From: Klebsiella sp. RIT-PI-d
Lineage (GTDB): Bacteria; Pseudomonadota; Gammaproteobacteria; Enterobacterales; Enterobacteriaceae
Assembly (NCBI RefSeq): GCF_001187865.1
Contig: NZ_LGIT01000009.1
Location: forward strand, 1,426,001-1,490,000
Direction of reading: 5' to 3'
DNA: 64,000 nucleotides
Below are positions 26,712 through 35,049 of this stretch, piece after piece; within the stretch, counting starts at the first letter, position 1, and every line of letters begins with the position of its first letter. The notes beneath the pieces were generated by a model, which was not told the origin of the DNA, made no database searches, and worked only from the letters and a program-made list of their open reading frames with translations. A program made the translations under genes and the position numbers.

Positions 26712-28244
26712 ATGGCAACGATTGATTCCATGAACAAGGACACGATACGTTTGAGCGATGGACCCGACTGGACGTTTGACTTACTGGACGTCTACCTGCA
26801 GGAGATTGACCGGGTTGCAAAACACTATCGGCTCGATACCTACCCGCATCAAATTGAAGTGATCACCTCAGAACAGATGATGGACGCCTATTCCAGCGTC
26901 GGAATGCCGATTAACTATACCCACTGGTCGTTCGGCAAAAAATTTATTGAGACGGAACGGCTGTATAAGCACGGCCAGCAAGGGCTGGCTTATGAAATCG
27001 TCATAAACTCAAACCCCTGCATCGCCTATCTGATGGAAGAGAATACCATCACTATGCAGGCGCTGGTCATGGCCCATGCCTGCTACGGTCACAATTCCTT
27101 CTTCAAAAACAATTATCTTTTCCGCAGCTGGACTGATGCCAGTTCCATTGTTGACTACCTGCTTTTCGCCCGCAACTATATTAGCCAGTGCGAAGAACGC
27201 TACGGCGTTGAAGAAGTCGAAAAGCTGCTGGACTCCTGCCATGCCCTGATGAATTATGGCGTCGATCGCTATAAGCGTCCGCAAAAAATCTCGCTTCAGG
27301 AAGAGAAAGCCCGGCAGAAAAGCCGCGAGGAATATCTGCAAAGTCAGGTAAATACGCTGTGGCGCACGCTGCCAAAACGGGAAGAGGAAAAGGCGGTAAC
27401 CGAGGCGCGCCGCTATCCTTCCGAGCCGCAGGAGAATTTACTCTATTTTATGGAGAAAAATGCGCCGCTGCTGGAGCCGTGGCAGCGTGAGATCCTGCGT
27501 ATTGTGCGTAAAGTCAGTCAGTATTTTTATCCGCAAAAACAGACTCAGGTCATGAATGAAGGCTGGGCCACGTTCTGGCACTACACCATTCTCAATCATC
27601 TCTACGATGAAGGAAAAGTAACCGAACGGTTTATGCTGGAGTTTTTACACAGTCATACGAATGTTGTGTTCCAGCCCCCGTACAACAGTCCGTGGTACAG
27701 CGGTATTAACCCGTACGCGCTGGGTTTTGCCATGTTCCAGGATATTAAACGGATTTGCCAGTCGCCTGAGGAAGAAGATAAATACTGGTTCCCGGACATC
27801 GCCGGTTCCGACTGGCTGGAAACGCTGCATTTCGCCATGCGCGATTTTAAAGACGAAAGTTTTATCAGTCAGTTTCTGTCGCCGAAAGTGATGCGTGATT
27901 TTCGGCTGTTCAGCGTGGTGGATGACGATCATCACAACTATCTGGAGATTTCTGCGATCCATAATGAGGACGGTTATCGCGAACTACGCTCTCGTCTGTC
28001 GGCACAATATAATCTGAGTAATCTTGAACCTAATATTCAGGTCTGGAATGTGGATTTACGCGGAGATCGCTCCCTGACCTTGCGCTACATTCCGCATAAC
28101 CGTGTGCCGCTGGACAAGGGCCGGCGAGACGTGCTGAAACACGTACATCGGCTGTGGGGGTTTGACGTAAAGCTTGAACAGCAGAACGCGGACGGCAGTA
28201 TTGAGTTACTGGAACGCTGTCCGACAAAAATGAATACGTTGTAA
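26712..28244 (+). CDS. ycgB: SpoVR-family protein YcgB
   Basis: A 510-residue cytoplasmic protein of the SpoVR family, equal in length to E. coli YcgB. Family blocks seen include DWTFDLLDVYLQEIDRVAK, MAHACYGHNSFFKNNY and MNEGWATFWHYTILN; the His/Glu in the last two could bind a metal, as in zincin-like proteins, but no activity is established. In Bacillus the family acts in spore cortex formation; in enterobacteria YcgB is a sigma-S-dependent stationary-phase protein usually linked to the serine-kinase gene yeaG elsewhere on the chromosome. It stands alone here, convergent with fadR. Confidence 0.95.
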   Translation: MATIDSMNKDTIRLSDGPDWTFDLLDVYLQEIDRVAKHYRLDTYPHQIEVITSEQMMDAYSSVGMPINYTHWSFGKKFIETERLYKHGQQGLAYEIVINSNPCIAYLMEENTITMQALVMAHACYGHNSFFKNNYLFRSWTDASSIVDYLLFARNYISQCEERYGVEEVEKLLDSCHALMNYGVDRYKRPQKISLQEEKARQKSREEYLQSQVNTLWRTLPKREEEKAVTEARRYPSEPQENLLYFMEKNAPLLEPWQREILRIVRKVSQYFYPQKQTQVMNEGWATFWHYTILNHLYDEGKVTERFMLEFLHSHTNVVFQPPYNSPWYSGINPYALGFAMFQDIKRICQSPEEEDKYWFPDIAGSDWLETLHFAMRDFKDESFISQFLSPKVMRDFRLFSVVDDDHHNYLEISAIHNEDGYRELRSRLSAQYNLSNLEPNIQVWNVDLRGDRSLTLRYIPHNRVPLDKGRRDVLKHVHRLWGFDVKLEQQNADGSIELLERCPTKMNTL

Positions 28245-28254
28245 AGAAGAGACG

Positions 28255-28279
28255 CCGGGTAGCGCTCAGGGCTACCCGG
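28255..28279. terminator. Bidirectional hairpin between ycgB and fadR
   Basis: CCGGGTAGC (28255-28263) pairs with GCTACCCGG (28271-28279) between two convergent genes. T-rich sequence is weak on both sides. Confidence 0.6.
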
Positions 28280-28289
28280 TTAAGTATGA

Positions 28290-29009
28290 TTACCGACTCT
28301 GAATGACGAGATCGCCGGGCAGCGTTTTTTGCATCCTGTGCCAGATCTCACCGCTTTCGCGCCCATAGCGGCGGATCGTATCATAAACCTGCTCGTGCAG
28401 ACCCTGCTCACAAATCTCCACCAGCCGGTGGTAAAAGCCCAGCGCCAGACTGCGCGCTTCCGGATTAGCGAAATAGTGGCGTCCGATGCGGGTATACAAG
28501 CCTTTCATGCCGTTAAGGATCAGACCGTAAATAGGATTGCCGGAAGCAAACGCCAGCCCCCGGAAAATGTTGTAATCGAGTTCGGCAAACGCATCGGCGT
28601 GGTCTTCTATCAGGCGCGCGCGACTCAGGACCTCCAGCGCACGGTCGGGATGCTGACGAAATGCCGTACGGATAAAAATCGTGGAAATATTGGTCCGCAC
28701 CGACAGCAGGTTGTCGATAAGCTGCGGGACGCTTTCATGATCGAGGCGGGCCAGCGTTTCGAGGATATTCAGCCCGGACGTTTCCCAGAAGTTGTTCACT
28801 TTTGTCGGCTTACCATGCTGAATGGTGAGCCAGCCATCACGCGCCAGACGTTGCAAGACTTCACGTAGAGTCGTCCGCGTCACGCCAATTAATTCAGAGA
28901 GTTCGCGTTCAGCAGGCAGAATAGAGCCTGGAGGAAAACGGCTATTCCAGATGCTCTCAATAATGTACTCTTCAGCGAAACCCGCCGGGCTTTGCGCCTT
29001 TATAACCAT
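28290..29009 (-). CDS. fadR: Fatty-acid metabolism regulator FadR
   Basis: A 239-residue GntR-family regulator. The N-terminal winged helix contains [19 protein letters not shown] and the recognition wing [12 protein letters not shown]. The C-terminal domain binds long-chain acyl-CoA, which releases DNA. FadR represses beta-oxidation genes such as fadD and activates fabA/fabB. A matching site is present upstream of fadD in this window (40979-40995). In E. coli nhaB is its divergent neighbour, but here the next gene is dsbB. Confidence 0.97.
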   Translation of the reverse strand: MVIKAQSPAGFAEEYIIESIWNSRFPPGSILPAERELSELIGVTRTTLREVLQRLARDGWLTIQHGKPTKVNNFWETSGLNILETLARLDHESVPQLIDNLLSVRTNISTIFIRTAFRQHPDRALEVLSRARLIEDHADAFAELDYNIFRGLAFASGNPIYGLILNGMKGLYTRIGRHYFANPEARSLALGFYHRLVEICEQGLHEQVYDTIRRYGRESGEIWHRMQKTLPGDLVIQSR

Positions 29010-29296
29010 AGTGCTATTTCCATTACTCAGCGTTGCAACGTTGACTCATCATACCAGAGCTCCCACCAGGCAGGTAGCACGTACCGTCAATTAAAAAGGG
29101 ATCGCTGTTTCATTTTCACGCTTTTATTTTGCCCACTGACATATCAATTTCTTATTTACTGATAATACGCTTTACGGCGCCATTTGACTTTTCGCATAAT
29201 AAATACTCATTTACGCACTATTTTCGTTACGGCTAGTGGCCTGCTGAATGATTTCGTTTACACTGCCGTCTCTTAGCATGTTCCAGGGAAATAATT

Positions 29297-29827
29297 ATGT
29301 TGCGATTTTTAAACCAATGCTCTCGCGGACGCGGAGCATGGTTATTAATGGCGCTAACCGCCTTTGCGCTGGAGATGGTTGCGTTGTGGTTCCAGCACGT
29401 TATGTTGCTCAAGCCCTGCGTGCTGTGTATTTATGAGCGTAGCGCGCTGTTTGGTATTATGGGAGCGGGTCTGGTGGGTGCCGCTGCACCGAAAACACCG
29501 CTACGTTACGTGGCGATCCTTATCTGGCTGTACAGCGCATGGCGCGGCCTGCAGCTGGCATGGGAACATACAATGATCCAGCTGCATCCGTCACCGTTCC
29601 AGACCTGTGATTTCGCCGCACGCTTCCCGCAGTGGCTGCCGCTGGACAAGTGGCTTCCCAGCGTGTTCGTTGCCTCGGGCGACTGCGCCGAGCGTCAGTG
29701 GTCGTTCCTGACGCTGGAGATGCCGCAATGGCTGGTGGGTATTTTCGCTGCCTATCTGGTTGTTGCGATCCTGGTGGTCATTGCCCAGCCGCTAAAGCCA
29801 AAAAAACGCGATTTGTTCGGCCGATAA
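29297..29827 (+). CDS. dsbB: Disulfide bond formation protein DsbB
   Basis: A 176-residue inner-membrane oxidase with four helices. It reoxidises periplasmic DsbA and passes electrons to quinone. All four catalytic cysteines are present at the E. coli positions: Cys41 and Cys44 (KPCVLCIYE), Cys104 (FQTCDF) and Cys130 (SGDCAERQW). Arg48, which interacts with quinone in E. coli, is also kept. The gene lies directly downstream of the fadR promoter region, without nhaB. Confidence 0.97.
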   Translation: MLRFLNQCSRGRGAWLLMALTAFALEMVALWFQHVMLLKPCVLCIYERSALFGIMGAGLVGAAAPKTPLRYVAILIWLYSAWRGLQLAWEHTMIQLHPSPFQTCDFAARFPQWLPLDKWLPSVFVASGDCAERQWSFLTLEMPQWLVGIFAAYLVVAILVVIAQPLKPKKRDLFGR

Positions 29828-29835
29828 GATTTTGC

Positions 29836-29864
29836 AGCCCGGCTTATTGCCGGGCTTTCTTTAT
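29836..29864. terminator. Terminator downstream of dsbB, shared with umuC
   Basis: AGCCCGGC (29836-29843) pairs with GCCGGGCT (29849-29856), followed by TTCTTT. This is a typical intrinsic terminator for dsbB and ends at the umuC stop of the convergent gene. Confidence 0.8.
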
Positions 29865-31136
29865 CTAGCGCACGCGCACGCGCGGCAAATCAGAAAAGCG
29901 GGTGGTATAGCGCGGCGACAGCATCTCACGCTTCATTTGCCACTGCTGCTCCATTCCCTGTCCGGCAAAAAAAAGCGTTCCCCGCCCCTGCTTTTGATTC
30001 AACTTATCCATCACACCCATTAATGCTTCGCTATCCACGCGCGGTGTATTGCTGTCGAACAGATTAAGCTGAGCCACACCCTGACTGAAGAAATCGCTCA
30101 ACATCACCCCGGCTTTTTGATAGTGATGGCCTTCGCGCCAGATGGCATCAAGGCATTTCATCGCCGCGTCGATGATGTCGCGCGTATCGTGGGTGGGAAT
30201 GTGGAGTCGTACTGAGGCGCTGTTATCGTAGCGGGCAGCATAAGGCGCAAAGGGGGACGTTTTAATAAATACGGAGATAAACCGACAATACTGGTGCTGC
30301 CCACGCATTCGTTCTGCTGCCCGTGACGCGTAATAGCAAACGGCCTCACGCATCGGTGGGTAGTCACAGATCCGTTCGCCAAAAGAGCGGGAGCACATAA
30401 TTTCCTGCTTCTCAGGAATAAACTCATCCACTTGCAGACAGGACTCACCGCGCAGTTCACGCACGGTTCTTTCCAGAACGACGCTAAAATGTTTTCTGAT
30501 CAGGCGAATATCGGCGTCGGCCAGTTGCAGTACGTTATCGATACCCAGGGTGGACAGTTTTTTGGCAATATTTCTGCCTACGCCCCAGACATCACCCACC
30601 GACAGATGCGCCATTAATTTACGCTGGCGCTCGGGGTTTGACAGATCGACCACCCCCTTCGTCTGCGGCCATTTTTTGGCAGCAAGATTTGCAAGTTTGG
30701 CCAGCGTTTTAGTGGGCGCGATCCCGACGCCGACGGTCAGATGCGTACTTTGTCGCAGGATATTTTGCACTTCCATGCCAAATGAGGCCAGGTCGCGACA
30801 GTGGCTGACGCCGGTCAGATCGCAAAACGCTTCATCGATGCTGTAAATTTCTATTCCGGGCATGATGTCTTCCAGAATCGACATAACCCGCTGGCTCATA
30901 TCGGCATACAGTTCATAATTACTGCTAAAAACAGCAACCCGATGCTGCTGGAAAAGTATGCGCTGCTTAAAGTACGGCTCTCCCATTTTAATGCCCAGCC
31001 GCGCAGCTTCAGCGCTGCGGGCAATAACGCATCCGTCATTATTGGAAAGCACGACCACCGGCCATCCTTTTAAATCGGGGCGAAAAACCGTCTCGCAGCT
31101 GGCATAAAACGAATTAACATCAACCAGCGCAAACAT
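29865..31136 (-). CDS. umuC: DNA polymerase V catalytic subunit UmuC
   Basis: A 423-residue Y-family polymerase. With two cleaved UmuD' subunits it forms Pol V, which copies past UV and other lesions and causes SOS mutagenesis. The palm catalytic block FALVDVNSFYASCE opens the protein and YSIDEAFCDLTG carries the second acidic pair (about Asp101/Glu102). A beta-clamp-binding motif is likely in QLNLFD near residue 360. It follows umuD by two bases, so the two are translated together. Confidence 0.96.
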   Translation of the reverse strand: MFALVDVNSFYASCETVFRPDLKGWPVVVLSNNDGCVIARSAEAARLGIKMGEPYFKQRILFQQHRVAVFSSNYELYADMSQRVMSILEDIMPGIEIYSIDEAFCDLTGVSHCRDLASFGMEVQNILRQSTHLTVGVGIAPTKTLAKLANLAAKKWPQTKGVVDLSNPERQRKLMAHLSVGDVWGVGRNIAKKLSTLGIDNVLQLADADIRLIRKHFSVVLERTVRELRGESCLQVDEFIPEKQEIMCSRSFGERICDYPPMREAVCYYASRAAERMRGQHQYCRFISVFIKTSPFAPYAARYDNSASVRLHIPTHDTRDIIDAAMKCLDAIWREGHHYQKAGVMLSDFFSQGVAQLNLFDSNTPRVDSEALMGVMDKLNQKQGRGTLFFAGQGMEQQWQMKREMLSPRYTTRFSDLPRVRVR

Positions 31137-31138
31137 AC

Positions 31139-31555
31139 TCAGCCCGCCGCTTTAACAATCCATGTGACGACACCAAATATCTCCAGTACCTCGTCACAGC
31201 CGACGAAGATGGGCGCGTAGGCTTTATTGAGCGCATTTAAACGGATGGCCGGGCGCAACTGTAGCTGTTTTACCGTAAACTCACCTTCGACGGAGGCGAT
31301 AACAATATCCCCATGCCCTGCGGTCTTTGAGCTGTCTACTATCAGTAAATCCCCATCGCTAATTCCTCCTTCAATCATTGAATCGCCTGATGCGCGAACA
31401 AAATAGGTTGCGCTGGGGTGCTGGATCATCAGTTCATTGAGGTCAATGCGCTGCTCGACATAGTCCTGCGCGGGGGATGGAAAACCGCACTGAACCAGAT
31501 CGCTGAATAAAGGCAGCAAAACGATCGGACGCAGTTCCGCTGGTTGAATAAACAT
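31139..31555 (-). CDS. umuD: DNA polymerase V subunit UmuD (self-cleaving)
   Basis: A 138-residue LexA-type S24 peptidase. RecA-stimulated cleavage at Cys23-Gly24 (QCGFP) yields UmuD'. The catalytic dyad is Ser59 (ASGDSM) and Lys96 (FTVKQL). I start it at the ATG at 31555 ([10 protein letters not shown]), aligned with E. coli UmuD; eight further upstream codons are open but overlap the LexA-box side of the promoter. Its expression is surely SOS-controlled through the box at 31578-31597. Confidence 0.95.
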   Translation of the reverse strand: MFIQPAELRPIVLLPLFSDLVQCGFPSPAQDYVEQRIDLNELMIQHPSATYFVRASGDSMIEGGISDGDLLIVDSSKTAGHGDIVIASVEGEFTVKQLQLRPAIRLNALNKAYAPIFVGCDEVLEIFGVVTWIVKAAG

Positions 31556-32260
31556 CAAAATGAGTACCTCAATGAACAACTGTATATTTAAACAGTAATT
31601 TGAGTTGCCGTTGAGATCAAGTCAGAGAATAACTATTAATTTCTTTCACAGAAAATTTTGCTGCAAACAGAGAGGTTAGTGACAACAAATTTGTCACTTT
31701 GCACGCGAAGCGTGTTTACCCGAAGCCTGAGCAAAAAAAGATAAATCATTAACATCGTTTTTGTTGCAGAAGAATACCGTTGGCCTGTTTCATAACCAGG
31801 CCAGGCACGTTAATTACAAAATACTGCCGCAATGCACATGCCGCCAGACTGCCACGGTAAAGACTGTTTTTGAGTCTATATGCAAAACTTATGGTTAACG
31901 GAGAAACATATTCTGTGTTTTTGACATTATTAGCGAAAGAAAAAGACACCTTGGTAACGAAGCGGGTCAATAATTTGCGGTAAAAAACACGCTAACCTGT
32001 AAGCAAAAGTAAGCGAAAACACATCCGTCACCCAGGGTAAAATAATCACTGACGCTGTTAACATGTAAAAAAGCTGAGAGTTTCAATCTGTTGCCATGAG
32101 TGCGCATAAAAGCGAAGCGGCAAATTTCCAGGCAACGAAGCGGCAGCCAGGTTTTTATATAATTTGACGCCCTTTCTTTTTAAGCTAACTTTAGATCTGA
32201 AAGCAGTCGATATTTATCATAAGTATCGATTATATGTCTAACGTACAGTGGAGATATATG
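31556..32260. other. Gene-poor region upstream of umuD
   Basis: About 700 AT-rich bases lacking a gene I can support. They contain the umuDC LexA box, a perfect palindrome GTGACAA-N5-TTGTCAC at 31679-31697 followed by a CACGC-GAA-GCGTG hairpin at 31702-31714, and a 10-base direct repeat CGAAGCGGCA at 32113 and 32136. A 73-codon open frame on the minus strand (31749-31970) starts with TTG, has no clear ribosome binding site and resembles no family I know. Confidence 0.5.
31578..31597. promoter_or_regulatory. LexA (SOS) box of umuDC
   Basis: AACTGTATATTTAAACAGTA contains the required CTG-N10-CAG with the AT-alternating centre of strong LexA boxes. It lies about 23 bases upstream of the umuD start codon, where the E. 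coli umuDC operator lies. Confidence 0.92.
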
Positions 32261-32434
32261 ATGGCTGAACATCGTGGTGGTTCTGGTAATTTTAAAGATG
32301 ATCCGCAGAAAGCGTCTGAAGCCGGCAAGAAAGGCGGAAAGAGCGGCGGCGGTAGCGGCGGTAACTTTAAAGATGACCCGCAAAAAGCGTCTGAAGCCGG
32401 TAAAAAAGGCGGACAGAGCAGCGGTAAAAAGTAA
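32261..32434 (+). CDS. KGG-repeat stress-induced protein (YciG/YmdF/con-10 family)
   Basis: A 57-residue, Gly- and Lys-rich hydrophilic protein. It has two near-identical copies of NFKDDPQKASEAGKKGG separated by a Ser-Gly linker. The KGG repeat is the hallmark of YciG, YmdF and fungal con-10 proteins, which in enterobacteria are sigma-S and stress induced; YciG affects motility. A GGAG site lies eight bases upstream of the ATG at 32261. The gene is at neither the yciG nor the ymdF locus of E. coli, so I give no symbol. A terminator follows at 32502. Confidence 0.9.
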   Translation: MAEHRGGSGNFKDDPQKASEAGKKGGKSGGGSGGNFKDDPQKASEAGKKGGQSSGKK

Positions 32435-32501
32435 GACCACCTGATAACGCATAAAAGTAATGTAATGAAAGATTAAAAATACATTAATTTTATAGCTGCA
32501 A

Positions 32502-32531
32502 TGGCGAGCTGATTCTGGCTCGCCACGTTTT
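32502..32531 (+). terminator. Terminator of the KGG-repeat gene
   Basis: TGGCGAGC (32502-32509) pairs perfectly with GCTCGCCA (32518-32525), followed by CGTTTTA. Confidence 0.7.
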
Positions 32532-32981
32532 ATCCCGCCTTCCTTATATAAACCTTCGGGCATTTAAAATCTATTACGTTTATAAAACAGATCGCAGGTG
32601 ACCTGCTGATACTGTCCTCAATCGCGTAAAATGTATTTGCGTCATTCGCATTCATTTACCGCTTAAAATTTGGACTGACCCCGCGGAATATTCCAACTAA
32701 CTACCAATCCATGGCGACGAGGTCAGTGCGCAGAATAATATACATTGACCTGCGTTAATTTTTAGCGCTTTGTGCTTAATAGGCGTTGTTTTTAATCAGG
32801 TTGAATAAACGCATAAAAAATACAGAAAGTCATTCTGCTGGCTGGCCTAATTAATACTTATCAGGCTATTTATAGTGCAACAAAATATTTTAATTATGAC
32901 TGCGGTAAATTGTACACGCGGTATCCTGTTTATGTTTTGATGAGCCCGTTTAACCAGTACCGTGTTAGCCGGGAACAAAGT

Positions 32982-33010
32982 AAAGGCATTTTACTGTTGT
33001 CAATGCCTTT
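32982..33010 (-). terminator. Terminator-like hairpin downstream of the 51-residue gene
   Basis: AAAGGCATT (32982-32990) and AATGCCTTT (33002-33010) form a perfect nine-base-pair stem. Read on the minus strand it is followed by a T-rich run (ACTTTGTT). It lies 23 bases beyond the stop of the small gene, which supports that gene being real. Confidence 0.55.
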
Positions 33011-33033
33011 GACCGTACAGGGACTCAGCGTCG

Positions 33034-33189
33034 CTAGCGGGAGGTGTTCTCGTCTTTATAAGGATCCTCTTTATCATCATCACTGCTGTCGCGCGTGCGC
33101 GGGATCTCCCCCTGCTCTTTTGGATTATCCTTAACGGAACGCGTGTGTTGGTCTTTCTCTTGCTCACGGTTGACATCGTGCTTGCTCAT
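33034..33189 (-). CDS. Small, highly charged hydrophilic protein, unknown
   Basis: A 51-residue protein, MSKHDVNREQEKDQHTRSVK at the start and SSDDDKEDPYKDENTSR at the end. More than half of the residues are charged and almost none are hydrophobic, so it is probably disordered, like hydrophilins or other stress-protective peptides. An AGAAGGAG ribosome binding site lies seven bases upstream of the ATG, and a hairpin terminator follows the stop. I do not recognise a family. It lies with other small stress-type genes, so a role in stress tolerance is a guess. Confidence 0.7.
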   Translation of the reverse strand: MSKHDVNREQEKDQHTRSVKDNPKEQGEIPRTRDSSDDDKEDPYKDENTSR

Positions 33190-33331
33190 TTTGCTTTCTC
33201 CTTCTGACTGTCGTTGCATTAAGCCTGGAAGAAAAACGGGGTTTTAACAAGTAAGTACGGTACTTCCCTGACCACAACTGATTATCAGGCAGTCTATTGC
33301 TTTAACAAACCGGTTAGTTTTCCCCTTTTTA

Positions 33332-33667
33332 TTACCAGGTTAACGTTCGGCGCTTCCAGACAGTGATGTTTTTCTTTTTCTCATGAGTCTGCAATTTCTG
33401 ATACACAACAGAACCCGCTGCCACAGATAACAACAGACAAATGATGCCGGTGAGCATTATGTGGTTAAGATAAATCGCAGAAATTAAAAAACCCAGTAAC
33501 GGCAGGAAGGCGACAATGCCGGTTAACGCTTTTATTTTTAGTCGGACGTCATGGGGAATATAGTTGTCTATTTTATGGGCATGGCAATGCTCACATGCCT
33601 CAGCGTCTACCGTAATCAGCTCATTACACGATGGGCAGTGAGTATGGTGGGTGGATACGTCTTTCAT
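33332..33667 (-). CDS. Zinc-ribbon membrane protein, unknown
   Basis: A 111-residue protein. The N-terminus holds a zinc ribbon (HCPSCNEL about residue 10 and CEHCHAH about residue 25: C-x2-C and C-x2-C). Two membrane helices follow (about 47-65 and 69-88), and the tail is basic (EKKKNITVWKRR). Such short zinc-ribbon plus two-helix proteins are common in enterobacteria but of unknown function. Two ATG codons are adjacent; I take the second (33667), which has better spacing from GGGAG. It is not in operon with a neighbour. Confidence 0.72.
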   Translation of the reverse strand: MKDVSTHHTHCPSCNELITVDAEACEHCHAHKIDNYIPHDVRLKIKALTGIVAFLPLLGFLISAIYLNHIMLTGIICLLLSVAAGSVVYQKLQTHEKKKNITVWKRRTLTW

Positions 33668-34116
33668 CATCTTCTCCCGATGCTATGAGTTACATTGCAG
33701 ATGTTATGCTGGAACCTGATATTACCTTTTTTTAATACGCCTGTTTTTTCGAGCGCACAAAAAGCAAATATCGGCAGGACATCGCAAGGGAATCATAAAA
33801 AAGCTTAATGCTTAAATAATATTGGCATAACAATGCGTTATAAATCTTGTTTGGTATTGATAACCGTCAGCGGTGTGCGACTTTTTAAGAACTATCCTTC
33901 TTTAAGGAGGTTATTCCAGCGGTGCGTTGTGCCCCGCCATAACCGAAAAGCGTAAAGTGATGGGCGATGTACCGTCTAATAACGTTTAGATTTAGCTAAC
34001 CTGTGGCCTACCATTATTAGGGAATGATTTCATTTATACTTTCATTTATCTGATGATTAACGCTATAAAGGGAACGGCTGCAAAATGTGGCAGCGATATT
34101 TATTATGGAGAAAACG
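33668..34116. other. Non-coding region ahead of the small membrane protein pair
   Basis: No gene is supportable in this stretch of about 450 bases. It includes a full-length anti-16S Shine-Dalgarno sequence, TAAGGAGGT at 33903-33911, with no good start codon at the right distance. The promoter of the gene at 34117 should lie in its right part. Confidence 0.45.
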
Positions 34117-34278
34117 ATGTCCACATTTGCTATCATCGCCGTGCCGTTTTTTGTGATGGCGCTCATTTTTCTTGCGCTGGCGTTCAGACAACGCCAGCGC
34201 GTCTGGACCATTCTGGGCGGCGTTTTTATGATTTCTGCCCTGGTGAATGCGATTATTGGTGTAGCACTGCAAGGGTAA
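34117..34278 (+). CDS. Small inner-membrane protein, unknown
   Basis: A 53-residue protein with two hydrophobic helices (about residues 3-23 and 32-51) joined by the basic loop RQRQRV. The ATG at 34117 follows GGAG with six bases between. It is followed after four bases by a YoaK homologue, so the two are very probably one transcript. I do not recognise its family. The basic loop between two helices implies an N-out/C-out hairpin with a cytoplasmic turn. Confidence 0.72.
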   Translation: MSTFAIIAVPFFVMALIFLALAFRQRQRVWTILGGVFMISALVNAIIGVALQG

Positions 34279-34282
34279 AACT

Positions 34283-34381
34283 GTGAGATTAGGTATCGCT
34301 TTTCCCATCGTGATCTTTTTTGTCGCCGTCGCTTTTCTGACGTGGTTCATTGGCGGCGGCTACGCGACGCCCGGCTCATAA
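34283..34381 (+). CDS. yoaK: YoaK-type small membrane protein
   Basis: A 32-residue, single-helix protein that is the same length as E. coli YoaK and aligns with it throughout: MRLGIAFPIV at the start and WFIGGGYATPGS at the end. The start is GTG, with an AAGGG site overlapping the stop of the preceding small gene. E. coli YoaK is one of the short inner-membrane proteins confirmed by tagging, but its function is unknown. In K-12 the gene is not at this locus, from memory. It is too short for usual gene finders. Confidence 0.8.
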   Translation: MRLGIAFPIVIFFVAVAFLTWFIGGGYATPGS

Positions 34382-34509
34382 GTAAGGCCGCCCTTATGTT
34401 AACCACTTCACGTTTGCGATGTTCCTGACGCGCCGCCGAGCCGGGTATACCGCCTTACCGCGCAACAATGGCAGCGGGCAGTTAACCCTGGCGAATAACA
34501 GGGAGTAAA

Positions 34510-34956
34510 TTACTGCGCCCAGTCCGGTTTATTGAGGATATGGTCCTGCCAGTCGCTCACTTCAGACTCACGTACCGCAATATGGCGAACTGAAATACGT
34601 TCGCCGTGCATCGCGGCTTTTGAACCGCTTAACAGCGGATGCCAGGCCGGTAAATCTTTCCCTTCTGCCAGTAAGCGATAGGCGCAGGTATGCGGCAGCC
34701 ATTCGAAGGTTGGCAGATTATCACGGGTTAGCTTGATACAATCCGGCTCGTACTCGAAACGACGCTCATAGTTACGGCACTGGCAGGTTTTAATATTGAG
34801 CTGGCGGCAGGCGACATTAGTGAAGTAGATCTCATCGGTATCTTCATCCATCAGCTTATGCAAACAGCATTGTCCGCAGCCGTCACACAGCGATTCCCAC
34901 TCTGCGTCGGACATTTCGTCAAGGGTTTTGCTCTGCCAGAAGGGTAAATTGCTCAT
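34510..34956 (-). CDS. ycgN: YcgN family (UPF0260) Cys-cluster protein
   Basis: A 148-residue protein almost identical to E. coli YcgN. It has a dense set of cysteines: [27 protein letters not shown] and DCIKL. This pattern fits the Fe-S or zinc-binding YkgJ/CxxCxxCC family, whose role is unknown. I place the start at the ATG at 34956 ([10 protein letters not shown]); an in-frame GTG four codons upstream is possible. It is the last of the ycgL-ycgM-ycgN run of genes, as in E. coli. Confidence 0.93.
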   Translation of the reverse strand: MSNLPFWQSKTLDEMSDAEWESLCDGCGQCCLHKLMDEDTDEIYFTNVACRQLNIKTCQCRNYERRFEYEPDCIKLTRDNLPTFEWLPHTCAYRLLAEGKDLPAWHPLLSGSKAAMHGERISVRHIAVRESEVSDWQDHILNKPDWAQ

Positions 34957-35049
34957 AAAGATGTCCACGATTAAGATCCAGGGTGCTCCTTATAACCACT
35001 CTGACACCCTGATGCAAGTTTTGCCGCCTGTGCCGGCGGCAAGAGTGCG

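Larger units (their letters stand above)
32435..33033. other. AT-rich non-coding region
   Basis: About 600 bases without a supportable gene. They contain the terminators of the flanking small genes and an ACTGACC/GGTCAGT inverted repeat (about 32672-32729) of doubtful meaning. Confidence 0.45.

Noticed and set aside
31749-31970. 73-codon minus-strand frame
   Set aside because: It starts with TTG, has no clear ribosome binding site and no recognised family. It could be a small gene, but I cannot support it from sequence alone.
32180-32563. 127-codon minus-strand frame with repeated FRRFLR-type segments
   Set aside because: The repeats are the antisense image of the two KGG repeats on the plus strand. 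It has no ribosome binding site and spans the terminator of the KGG gene.
32672-32729. Possible insertion-sequence end (GGACTGACCCC with GGTCAGT)
   Set aside because: The inverted repeat is only seven bases, there is no transposase frame near it and no target duplication was seen.
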